From: Parashewanella spongiae
Lineage (GTDB): Bacteria; Pseudomonadota; Gammaproteobacteria; Enterobacterales; Shewanellaceae
Length of the DNA stretch: 64,000 nt
Assembly (NCBI RefSeq): GCF_004358345.1
Contig: NZ_CP037952.1
Span: forward strand, 2,480,001-2,544,000
Direction of reading: 5' to 3'
Shown here: positions 45,101 through 52,990 of the stretch, one piece after another
Layout: each line of letters starts with the position of its first letter
Numbering within the stretch: the first letter of the stretch is position 1
Program-made: the position numbers and the translations under genes
Notes under the pieces: generated by a model
Database searches by the model: none
Told to the model about the DNA's origin: nothing
The model's input: only the letters and a program-made list of their open reading frames with translations

Positions 45101-46156
45101 GGGCGATGGTGACACAGCTACAGCCAGCTTAATGCAGCAATGGAGCATCAAACCCAATGCTGCCATTTACAATGCTTTTATCACGGTATGCGCTAAAACG
45201 GGCCAGTTTGATAGTGCTTGGCAACTGGTGTGTGGTGATAAGCCCTTGATGGCACCTCATTTTCCATTAAAAGCCAATAAAATCACCTGCATTAATTTGC
45301 TGATGGCCTGCGCTGAAGCGGAGCGTCATGCCGAAGCCAAATTATTGGTGTTGGGCGATGTCGATACAACCAGCTTAATGCAACAATGGGGCATTATGCC
45401 TAATGTTGTCATTTACAATGCTTTTATCACGGTATGTGCTAAAACTAGCCAGTTTGATAGTGCTTGGCAACTTGTGTGTGGTGACGAGCCTGTGATGGCA
45501 CCTCATCTACCACTAAAGGCAGATTCAATCACCTGCCTGAATTTGCTGACGGCCTGCGCTGAAATGGAACATTTTACAGAAGCCAAATCATTGGTGTTGG
45601 GCGATGGCGACACAACTACAACCAGTTTAATGCAACAATGGGGCATCAAGCCTGATGTTGCCATTTACAATGTCTTTATTAAAGTATGTATTAAAGCTAA
45701 GGGATTTGACACTGGAATGTGGTATTTAGAAAAAATAATGAACAAATGTAACATGAGTAATCTTTCACAAATACATGCTCAACTTGCGCCGCTTGAAAAA
45801 GATAATTTCGCAAGCATGATTGATAAAGGGATAACACAAGGAATATATAAAAAAAGTGTTGGCTTAATGAATCATTGTATCGATTTGCATATGGATAAAA
45901 TCTTCGAAGGACATTCAAGCAATGGTACACATATTCGAGGTATTCCATTAGATTTCGCAAAACTATTATTTTGTTACCACAAAAAAAACAATGAACCTAA
46001 GATAACATCGATCATAACTGGATACCATGGCAATAATACGTTAAAAAATGGAATGATAAGTTTTCTCAAAGATGAATTTGGACTTGAGTTCATCGAGGAT
46101 AAATTCAACTCAGGAATGATAGTATTGAGCGAGTCTACCCATTAACTTGATACTAG
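42178..46156. repeat. Large inverted repeat, right arm (PPR locus)
   Basis: Mirror image of 35416-38393. It begins CAAAACCAATTCAGGCTC and ends AACTTGATACTAG. The upstream 190 bases and the unique N- and C-terminal coding regions match the left arm closely; the number of ~246-base repeat units differs (10 versus 6). Confidence 0.88.
42372..46145 (+). CDS. Bacterial PPR-like repeat protein, 10 double units
   Basis: About 1257 residues from ATG 42372, a paralogue of the protein at 35427-38177 with the same unique N-terminal (~235 residues) and C-terminal (~130) domains. Between them are ten ~82-residue double PPR-like units plus a half unit, 21 motifs in all. Reading motif residue 5/last: N/N, I/N, S/D, M/N, N/N, T/D, S/N, L/D, S/D, T/N, S/N, L/D, N/N, M/N, S/D, T/N, N/N, I/N, N/D, L/D, then N. 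The variation at these positions mirrors the PPR RNA code, while most of the unit is constant. Repeat linkers vary in length (DTATATAS versus DTAS). Function unknown. Confidence 0.82.
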   Translation: MATVRTPAEQQSIYRFMLKSLQEYPSEAVSYLNFEVSKFDDDDDLQQGYQRLSKTDRQKLYDFFNNKSSATRSNSHTRETHYCKKPSNACRRFATEHRSITPKSSTQYPKQIQQPPSSPNSFFTQTSELIHSWKLKQRSKNKLGIELNALIRGCTKLSQLIEIIHSLKNDKRVMETSWDIRLIHKLLHKAAEFSDNHSSNFDGIFSDIIRLKSSYDEKTCTLLLKLIKLNLNFSDGKKLVLGNAAEASVMQQWGIRPDVAIYNAFITVCAKTGQFDSAWQLVCGDKPLMAPHLSLKANQITCINLLTACAETERYPEAKSLVLGDGATATASLMQQWGIKPNIAIYSAFIKVCAKTGQFDSAWQLVCGDKPVMAPHLPLKADSITCMNLLAACAEMERFIEAKLLVLGDGDTATATASLIQQWGIKPNVAIYNAFITVCAKTSQFDSAWQLVCGDEPVMAPHLPLKANQITCTNLLSACAEMGRYAEAKLLVLGDGDIATPSLMQQWGIKPDIAIYSAFITVCAKTGQFDSAWQLVCGDKPTMAPHLSLKANQITCLNLLSACAETGRYAEAKSLVLGDGDTATVTSLMQQWGIKLDVAIYSAFITVCAKTGHFESAWQLVCGDKPVMAPHLSLKVDSITCTNLLTACAETGRYVEAKLLVLGDGDTASLMQQWGIKPNVATYSAFIMVCAKTCQFDSAWQLVCGDKPVMAPHLSLKANKITCLNLLTACAKIERFIEAKSLVLGGGDTVTPSLMQQWGIKSDVSIYNAFITVCAKTGQFDNAWRLVCGIKPVMAPYLPLKANQITCMNLLTACAEAGRYAEAKSLVLGDTVTASLMQQWGIKPNIAIYSAFIKVCAKTGQFDSAWQLVYGDKPVMAPHLPLKADSITCTNLLTACAEAGRYAEAKSLVLGDGDTATASLMQQWSIKPNAAIYNAFITVCAKTGQFDSAWQLVCGDKPLMAPHFPLKANKITCINLLMACAEAERHAEAKLLVLGDVDTTSLMQQWGIMPNVVIYNAFITVCAKTSQFDSAWQLVCGDEPVMAPHLPLKADSITCLNLLTACAEMEHFTEAKSLVLGDGDTTTTSLMQQWGIKPDVAIYNVFIKVCIKAKGFDTGMWYLEKIMNKCNMSNLSQIHAQLAPLEKDNFASMIDKGITQGIYKKSVGLMNHCIDLHMDKIFEGHSSNGTHIRGIPLDFAKLLFCYHKKNNEPKITSIITGYHGNNTLKNGMISFLKDEFGLEFIEDKFNSGMIVLSESTH

Positions 46157-46246
46157 CGAGCACACTTTTTAGGTTGAACGCCTACAAGTAGAAGCGCTGG
46201 TTGCTACGATTCAGTCTGTGCCAATGATCCAAATGCAGCTTTAGAT

Positions 46247-47726
46247 CAATGGCACTAACTTAAGATTTAGCTGAAGGCTTACTAATTGAACAATAGAGAG
46301 TAAATCATACAGATTAAGGTTTTTCTAGTGTCACGCCATGAATACTACAACTCGCCAATTCTTCAATGATGCCCCAGAATTGTTACGTCGCTTTGCTCAA
46401 ACGGAAGAAGATGAACTTTCTTCAATTCTCACTCTGCAAGATTTAGAAGATTTTCAAAAAGATAATACTCAAAGAGTACGCAAATATCCCGCTTGCCACA
46501 CTCTTTCGCTTTTCATGAAGCAAGTTGCCAGTGAAAACAAGTCTTGTCGTTGCACACTAATCAGTGACGCTAGAGATCAAATTGCTATAGGTCGAGAGAA
46601 AAACAGCACAATTACAGGTCCCTACTGCAAAGCAAGAAAACGTTTATCTCCAGAGTCAATTAAATCGCTATTGAAGAAATCAGGAAAAAACTTAGATGAA
46701 GCGATTCAAGGGAAATACTTATGGCATGGCCGTAGAGTGCTATTAACTGACGGCTCAACACTATCTATGCCTGATACGCACGAGAACCAAGCCCAATTCC
46801 CTCAACCTAAATCACAAAAAGAAGGGCTGGGCTTTCCTCAGCTGCGGATTTTAGTGTTAATTTCTTTGGGTAGCGGTGCAGTCATTGACTCGGCTGTTTC
46901 ACCTTGTAAAGGGAAAGGTACTGGCGAGCAGGCACTATTAAGAAGTATGCAGTTAGACTTGAAACAAGGTGACATTGTGCTGGGAGATGCTAATTTCGAA
47001 AACTACTTTGTTCTTGTAGGACTAATGGGGTTAGGCGTTGATGCTGTTTTCGAAAAAAACGGAGCCAGAAATGTCGATTTCAGAACCTGTGAAGAAAAGC
47101 TGGGTAAGCGAGATGGTTTATTTAAGCTAATTCGTCCATCCTGTCCAGAATGGATGACCCCAGAGGATTACGCTCAAGTGCCAGAAGAGCTTATCGTCAG
47201 AATGGTAGGAACAAAGAAACGTATCATTGTTACCACGCTCACGGATAAAGAAGTCTATCCGAAGCAAGATATTATTGATTTATACGTTTCACGATGGCAT
47301 ATCGAGTTGGATTTTAGGTCAATCAAGACCATGATGAAAATGGATATTTTAAGGTGTGGTAGTCCAGATATGGTGCGTAAGGAAATTGATGTTCATTTGT
47401 TAGTTTACAACATGATAAGGGCACTTATGTGCCGAGCGGCAGAAAAAAAAAGGAATATCGCCTAGAGAGGCAAGTTTTAAAGCCGCACATGACGCATTAC
47501 AAGATTTTCATATATTACTTTTGCAAGCCACCGAAGGGATCATTGACACTTTATTGGATGTGATAGCAGATATTATCGGCGAGCATATCGTTGGCAATCG
47601 CCCAGGGAGAAAAGAACCGAGAGCAAAGAAAAGGCGACCGAAACCGACACCAAGGTTACAACATTCAAGAAAGCAAGCACGTAGGCTTAAGGTATATCAG
47701 AAGTAATTCTTAAGTTAGTGCCATTG
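46247..47726 (+). mobile_element. IS4-family insertion sequence (1480 bp)
   Basis: CAATGGCACTAACTTAAGA at 46247 and its exact inverse at 47708-47726 bound the element. The 10-bp direct repeat AGCTTTAGAT lies at 46237-46246 and 47727-47736. End type and duplication length fit IS4. Confidence 0.95.
46338..47706 (+). CDS. IS4-family transposase (frameshift at an A9 run)
   Basis: The first frame (375 residues, to 47465) has the IS4 DDE signature: LLTDGSTLSMPDT (first Asp), VLGDANFENYF (second) and the YREK-type block YVSRWHIELDFRSIKTMM with the glutamate. At the A9 run 47443-47451 the frame ends early. With eight As it would continue as GISPREASFKAAHD to 47706, adding about 80 residues with a basic tail. 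Slippage on the run could make the full protein; otherwise the tail is lost. All catalytic residues precede the shift. Confidence 0.88.
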
Positions 47727-47842
47727 AGCTTTAGATAGCTTAATTACGGCATTCCATGACTCATTGCCCGAACGGGACTCTAGAAACTATGAAGGACAGT
47801 AACTCAACTACCCTTTAGTTACCACAACACAAGGGGAATATT

Positions 47843-48976
47843 ATGAGCACCGTCCTTCAAGTAAAAGATAACGCAAAATTTGTTAATTTGTACATTGCTT
47901 TTGAACTTAGCAGTAAAACTTGGAAGCTTGGCTTTTCAAATGGTGAAAAAAAGAGAGTCAAAACGATTGATTCCCGAGACTGGAAAGCCCTACATCATGA
48001 AATAGCCTTAGCAAAAGAAAAGCTATTCTGCGTTGAAAACTGCAAAGTCATTAGCTGTTACGAAGCAGGTAGAGACGGATTCTGGATACACAGAGCGTTA
48101 ATTAAAGACGGCATCGAAAATCATGTGATTGACTCAGCCAGTATTGAAGTCAGCCGAAAACAGAAGAAAGTCAAAACCGATAGAGTTGATGTGATTGCTT
48201 TGCTCCGCTTACTGATGCGTTATCACTCTGGAGAGCAAGAAGCTTTAAATATCATCAATGTTCCAAATGTAGAAGCTGAAGATAAGCGACGAATTAACCG
48301 AGAGCGAGAACGATTAGTAAAAGAGCGTGGCAGTCACAGCGCACGAATTAAGTCACTTCTGTGTTTGCATGGTATCAGCGTGGAAAATATCTCTAAACTA
48401 AAGGGGAAAGTTAATCAACTTAAGACGGCGGTTCTCAATAAGCCTTTACCGACAGATTTAGTGACGGAAATAGAGCGAGAACTTGATAGGCATGAAATTG
48501 TCGACAAGCAAATTAAAGCAATTGAGAAATTACAAAAACAACGTGTTCTTGATGACTGTGATGACGCATCGCAAAAAATTAATCAGCTCATGCAGCTTAA
48601 AGGCGTAGGCTGGCAATCGAGCTGGGTATTAGTAACAGAGTTTTTCCATTGGCGAGAATTTAAAAACGCTAAACAAGTGGGAGCTTGTGCAGGAATGACA
48701 CCAACGCCTTACGATAGTGGTGACAGTCAAAGAGAGCAAGGCATTTGCAAGTCAGGTAATCGACGAATACGAAAGATTATGGTTGAACTCAGTTGGTTTT
48801 GGTTACGGTATCAACCCAAATCAGAATTGAGTTTATGGTTCGAACAGCGTTTCGCTCATGGCAGTAAACGAATGAGACGCATCGGCATTGTTGCTATGGC
48901 ACGTAAACTTCTTATCAAACTGTGGAAGTATTTAGAGCATGGAGAAGTGCCATCAGGTGCAACGATGTCACTTTAA
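47843..48976 (+). CDS. IS110-family recombinase/transposase
   Basis: This 377-residue DEDD-type recombinase has an N-terminal RuvC-like domain starting FVNLYIAFELSSKTWKLGF, where Glu stands at the usual first Asp, as in a known IS110 subgroup. YEAGRDGFWIHRAL and KTDRVDVIALLRLL follow. The C-terminal Tnp2 domain has the serine region (LKGVGWQSSWVLVTEF, GACAGMTPTPYDSGDSQRE, GNRRIRKIMVELSWFWLRY). A clear AAGGGGAA ribosome site precedes the ATG. IS110 elements move using a bridge RNA encoded in their noncoding ends. Confidence 0.93.
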   Translation: MSTVLQVKDNAKFVNLYIAFELSSKTWKLGFSNGEKKRVKTIDSRDWKALHHEIALAKEKLFCVENCKVISCYEAGRDGFWIHRALIKDGIENHVIDSASIEVSRKQKKVKTDRVDVIALLRLLMRYHSGEQEALNIINVPNVEAEDKRRINRERERLVKERGSHSARIKSLLCLHGISVENISKLKGKVNQLKTAVLNKPLPTDLVTEIERELDRHEIVDKQIKAIEKLQKQRVLDDCDDASQKINQLMQLKGVGWQSSWVLVTEFFHWREFKNAKQVGACAGMTPTPYDSGDSQREQGICKSGNRRIRKIMVELSWFWLRYQPKSELSLWFEQRFAHGSKRMRRIGIVAMARKLLIKLWKYLEHGEVPSGATMSL

Positions 48977-49263
48977 TCAAAATAACCAAGTAAAGAGTAA
49001 AATGTAGTAAAGCGTTGTTCGATGCTAACTGTACAGCCCCTTGATAAGCAAGGCTAAATCGTTTTTCTAGAAGAGTTAGTATCATTATTCAGGTTAGGCG
49101 TGATAATGCGCATGCAATTTAAGGTGACTGACTAAAGTCAGAACGGATAGAAGGTGGTTAGCCATTAAGCTGACACAACAAAACCTGAGCAACACTTTTA
49201 ACCAGAGAAACTGAATGAAATAAATTAAAAACTGAAGGGCTTGACAAAGATGTCCTCATAGAA
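48977..49263 (+). other. IS110 downstream noncoding region, candidate bridge-RNA site
   Basis: About 190 bases after the recombinase stop have no coding frame but several small inverted repeats (AGCCCCTTGATAAGCAAGGCT, GACTGACTAAAGTC). In IS110/IS1111 elements the bridge RNA lies in a noncoding end. The upstream 106 bases (47737-47842) are the alternative location. The element's exact ends are not visible to me. Confidence 0.35.
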
Positions 49264-49535
49264 GGGGCTGTTGATCTTTCAGGATTAAATTTTGTGCTAT
49301 TTGAGCATTTATCTTGTTCAAGGCGTGAGCAGTGATGCTTAGCCATCTAAGTGAGCTGGTCACAACACAGAACAGTGAATGCTCAAAAGCATCGAAAAAA
49401 GAGAGAGCGTAAATTGGTCGCTCTTTCTAAATAAAAGGTGCTGCGTTATCGTTTTCTTATTTGGAAACGAAGTAATGACAGTTTTGTATGTCGATAATAA
49501 CTAAACCTCACAAACTCTGCCTTGAGGTTATCTGC
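49264..49535 (-). mobile_element. MITE family B, copy 3 (one end decayed)
   Basis: Starts GGGGCTGTTGATCTTTCAGG and follows the reverse complement of the 52623-52916 copy for about 270 bases with small insertions. The far terminal repeat is lost. No TA flank remains at the visible end. Confidence 0.75.
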
Positions 49536-49627
49536 TTTTTGTTCAGATTTTATCAATAGTTAAGAGACTATTATATGAGGCGTTGCAAAGTTAAATATAA
49601 TTCAAACTCACTAGCTCTGGAGGCGTT

Positions 49628-51235
49628 ATGGAAGATTCATTTCAAGTTACACCACCACCACCACCTTATAATTTTAATATCCCAACAGCTCCAGTTCTTA
49701 ATGACAGAGAGCAAAATCATACTTCACACTGTTCGTTTTCGAATAGTAAGGAGGCACAGGTTCACTATGATTGTAATCAAGTTCCTCCACCAGATCCTGT
49801 TGCGGTTTTCCCTTATAATCCAGCCGTTGCAGGAGGGTATCCAAATCACAATAATATCGTTGGAGATGGTGTACAAACTTTATACTCTCAACATCAAGTT
49901 GAGCAGCCACTTAGAGCCTTGCATCCGCTTTCATCCTCTTCAAGACAAGGTTATCCTCCAGCGACTCCTTTTCAAGCTTCACTTCAGCATGTCGGGCAGT
50001 CACAACTACAGCAGCAAGATCAGTTTATTAAATCTGAAGCCACTGTAACTTCAGAATTTCAAGAAGTTAGTCACTTTGAGTTTGATCTAAATAAAGCTAA
50101 GAAAGAGGATGTTAAGAAAAGTGCTTTCATGCACAGGATTGAATCTGGAGTTGCACAATTAAGCAAGGGGGAAGTTAAATCTGCCATTGGAAAGATGTTT
50201 GGCGGGAGTGTAACTGAAACACAAAAAACTAAAATACAGAGTAAAGCAGGGATTAAAGATATAGGGAAAGTTGAACCTACGGATAGAGTAAATTTATTTT
50301 CAGAATGTTTTGATTTATGGTTACAATCACCGGAAGCTGAGTTGAAGCACTTGAGTGCTGCGCTGGCTATGATTGATAAAAAAGGACAGAAAGGTGAATT
50401 GGCCAATTTAGTTGGGCTACTGAAGCATCCTCATACAGAAGATCTTAATAGAAAAAATGTTCAAGTAGCAAGTTTGCAGTCTGAATTGTCTCAGTTAAAA
50501 GGACACAACAGTCAGCTTTCTCATCAAGTTGGGCAATTACAGCAGCAGCTTAAACATTCTAAAGCTGAATTTGCATCTTATAAGGACAAACTCTCAGATT
50601 CTCAATTAGCTTATGAATGTCTAAGTAAACACTCTATTGACAAAGACGAGCAGCTAGTGAAATTACTAGGACTCTTGAGTACAAAAGAATCTGAGAATTT
50701 GGAGCTTAAAGCTGAAAAGCTAACTCTACAGCAGGCTCCTACAGTAAGTGTTGTGCCTTCTTCGGTATCGCAACAGCCAGCAGCTGCACCAACAAATATC
50801 AGCGTACATGTTTCTCCATCTTTTAATCAATCTACAATGCAAGTTGCTCCTCAGGCAACTTTAACTAAAAATCAACCTACTTTGAGTCTACCTGAATGGA
50901 ACGATCTTCAAATATTGAAAAGCAGATATAAAAATATTTGGGCATCTAGAGATGAAAACTTTAAGTATTTATTAAGCTTTATTAATAAATACACGGCAGT
51001 GATTGAGATTTTTTGTACTCACGTAGGAGCAAAGCCACACATGGTTGCGGGTAAAATTAGGTCTCAATCGGGGAATGTTGGATATGCAATGCTTAGTATT
51101 GTTGATTTCTTGGCGGGAACTCCAAAACCGTTTTCTGTATACGTTGAAGCAGCGGCAAGTGCAGAAGGGAAGGATCCAAGTGTTAATGAAGATGTCTATC
51201 CATATTATGTACAATTAGATAGACTTTTTAAATAA
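49628..51235 (+). CDS. Unknown multidomain protein, effector-like
   Basis: 535 residues with a strong ribosome site (GGAGG, five bases before ATG). Residues 1-150 are Pro/Gln-rich and probably disordered (PPPPPYN, PPPDPVAVFPYNP). A helical domain follows at ~165-265, ending in FDLWLQSPEAELKHLSAALA, whose W-L...L..AL pattern recalls the last helices of a Death-fold domain; this resemblance is by eye only. Residues ~275-370 form a coiled coil (SLQSELSQLKGHNSQLSHQV). After a Ser/Pro/Gln linker, a C-terminal helical domain (~425-535) has YKNIWASRDENFKYLLSFI. No signal peptide or membrane helix. The architecture suggests a host-interacting protein; no family is recognised. Confidence 0.7.
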   Translation: MEDSFQVTPPPPPYNFNIPTAPVLNDREQNHTSHCSFSNSKEAQVHYDCNQVPPPDPVAVFPYNPAVAGGYPNHNNIVGDGVQTLYSQHQVEQPLRALHPLSSSSRQGYPPATPFQASLQHVGQSQLQQQDQFIKSEATVTSEFQEVSHFEFDLNKAKKEDVKKSAFMHRIESGVAQLSKGEVKSAIGKMFGGSVTETQKTKIQSKAGIKDIGKVEPTDRVNLFSECFDLWLQSPEAELKHLSAALAMIDKKGQKGELANLVGLLKHPHTEDLNRKNVQVASLQSELSQLKGHNSQLSHQVGQLQQQLKHSKAEFASYKDKLSDSQLAYECLSKHSIDKDEQLVKLLGLLSTKESENLELKAEKLTLQQAPTVSVVPSSVSQQPAAAPTNISVHVSPSFNQSTMQVAPQATLTKNQPTLSLPEWNDLQILKSRYKNIWASRDENFKYLLSFINKYTAVIEIFCTHVGAKPHMVAGKIRSQSGNVGYAMLSIVDFLAGTPKPFSVYVEAAASAEGKDPSVNEDVYPYYVQLDRLFK

Positions 51236-51404
51236 TAGATAGCTATGAGCATTCCTATCTACACCGTATGAATGATATTCGACCACATTAACGATGATCA
51301 TTATTTATAAGGAACTGATCTAACGTTCAGATGACACATTAGCAACTAAAGTAAACGGGTAAACTTTATCTACGTTAGGTTTTGTTCTTGGATCATTTTC
51401 CTGC

Positions 51405-51441
51405 TTTTGATATTGAAGTACTTTGATATTGAAGTACTTTG
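51405..51441. repeat. 16-bp tandem duplication
   Basis: TTTGATATTGAAGTAC occurs twice head to tail, followed by a partial third unit (TTTGA). Confidence 0.9.
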
Positions 51442-51534
51442 ACAGTGAGGGCATTGAACATCTACAGAGTGACGCATGATATTCTCTAAAATAAATGAAA
51501 CTAGAGTGTAACCATGATAGATCAATTCACTGCT

Positions 51535-51575
51535 TTAGCCCACTACCCGATAGCGAAGCCAGTAGTCTATTCTAC
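51535..51575 (+). ncRNA. Group II intron 3' end relic (domain VI)
   Basis: CGATAGCGAAGCCAGTAG followed by TCTATTCTAC and then TTAA matches the end of the complete intron at 34627-34658 with two base differences. No domain V or RT lies upstream, so only the tail survived. Confidence 0.75.
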
Positions 51576-51749
51576 TTAATGGTCAGCTTAATATCTTGGT
51601 TAATCTTACGTTAAGTAAATTTAACAACGGCACTATTAATTGATTGATATATTTATCCTTAATTACATGCAGTTATTAATGATTTCTAACGAGAGTCGGC
51701 TGATGAAGATTCGAATTTGTTCGTCATTTTTGGTTAAGGTAGGTACTTA

Positions 51750-52556
51750 ATGGCTTATATATTACTTGAGGATAGAGTATTAGTTTCAACAGAATCTTTT
51801 GAAACTATTGAACGTCTACATAAAACGGAGTTGAAGGATGAAGAAATAGAAATTGTAGTAAAATCTGGCATGATGAAATGGAAATATAAAGCTAAAGTGA
51901 ACCGAATTGGCCTTGATGTCAAGGTAAAAGTTATCAAAGAGCAAGGTCCTGTTACTGATCTGGTACGCTTTTTTGATTCATCTCCGAAAGGCTGCACGTC
52001 AGACTTTCTTGAACATTATGTTTTTAATAGAGTTGTCAATAATACGAATGATGCATTCGTGAATTTAGCGGATAGTAATAAATATGAATATTATGATGAC
52101 GGCACTATAAAACCTCTTTTGAAAAGCGCTTCTTTTAGGGCTCTGTCCGAAGCAGAAAAAATTGATGGCATGGCCAGTTCGTACGTATTAATAGAGCCGG
52201 AAGAACAGATCTTAAAATTAAAAATTGGGACTGTGGACTACGAAAAATTTAGTGTGAAGATTGATGAGATTAAAATAAAAGTGCCTACTGAGAGGAGAGA
52301 TGATCAGGTTGAGCGTGTAGAGCACGCTCAACTCATTGAACGAGAATTAGAACAAATAGAAATATTAGATTGCCATATGGATCCTTCGGATTTAAGACAG
52401 CTAGAAAGCAAAATAAAAAAGGAAATTGAAGACGAACTAGTCCAAAGTAAGTATAAAGAAGAGCAGGATCTTAAAGCTTTATGCGAACGATGTAATCAAA
52501 TTGAAAGGAACCTTAAAGAACTTGATTCAATGATAAAGATGCTAGAATCCCTGTGA
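51750..52556 (+). CDS. Unknown 268-residue coiled-coil protein
   Basis: No family recognised. The N-terminal ~185 residues look mixed alpha/beta (LLEDRVLVSTESFETIERLH, WKYKAKVNRIGLDVKVKVIK). The last ~80 are a charged coiled coil (LESKIKKEIEDELVQSKYKE to the end). It is acidic and soluble, with no signal peptide. A GGTAGG ribosome site precedes ATG 51750. It follows the 535-residue unknown gene in the same direction but 514 bases away, so not clearly an operon. Confidence 0.68.
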   Translation: MAYILLEDRVLVSTESFETIERLHKTELKDEEIEIVVKSGMMKWKYKAKVNRIGLDVKVKVIKEQGPVTDLVRFFDSSPKGCTSDFLEHYVFNRVVNNTNDAFVNLADSNKYEYYDDGTIKPLLKSASFRALSEAEKIDGMASSYVLIEPEEQILKLKIGTVDYEKFSVKIDEIKIKVPTERRDDQVERVEHAQLIERELEQIEILDCHMDPSDLRQLESKIKKEIEDELVQSKYKEEQDLKALCERCNQIERNLKELDSMIKMLESL

Positions 52557-52622
52557 GTAGTAATCCAATTTTGATGTATGGAATCTTTACGAGTATCAAT
52601 TTATAAACTTGCTCTTTGACTA

Positions 52623-52916
52623 GGGGTTGTTTATCTTTCGTGATAATTTTTGCAGCGATAAATTGGTCGTTTTATACAAGACAGAGCTTGTGCGGTTTGG
52701 TTATTATCGACATACAAAACTGTCGTTACTTCGTTTCCAAATAAGCAAGCGATAACGCAGTAGAAATGACCAATTTACGCTGTCTTAGATGCTTTTGAGC
52801 GTTCACTGTTCTGTGTTGTAACCCGTTTACTTAGATGACTAAGCTTCACGGCTTACGCCTTGAACAGATAAACGCTCAAATAGCACAAAATTTAATCCTG
52901 AAAGATAAACAGCCCC
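52623..52916. mobile_element. MITE family B, full copy (294 bp)
   Basis: Ends GGGGTTGTTTATCTTTCGTG and its near-inverse (...TGAAAGATAAACAGCCCC) are imperfect inverted repeats of about 20 bases, with TA on both sides (52621-52622, 52917-52918). No coding frame. It is related to 10134-10300 and 49264-49535 and marks the right edge of the island. Confidence 0.88.
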
Positions 52917-52990
52917 TAATAGTTTATAGTTATTGAAAGGATGAGTTTATCCTGACAAACTAAAAATTCGAATTTAAATTGGGACAGCCT

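Larger units (their letters stand above)
51236..51749. other. 514-base gap: intron tail relic, short tandem repeat, no gene
   Basis: Contains a 16-bp tandem duplication (51405-51436) and the 3' end of a lost group II intron (51535-51575), both listed. The rest shows no supported frame. Confidence 0.6.

Noticed and set aside
46157..46246. Possible transposase tail (frame with VEALVATIQSVPMIQMQ)
   Set aside because: Only about 25 codons; no family could be assigned with confidence.
49575..50048. 157-codon frame overlapping the start of the 535-residue gene
   Set aside because: The gene from 49628 has a GGAGG ribosome site and sensible composition; the other frame is His/Leu/Ile-rich and is its out-of-frame shadow.
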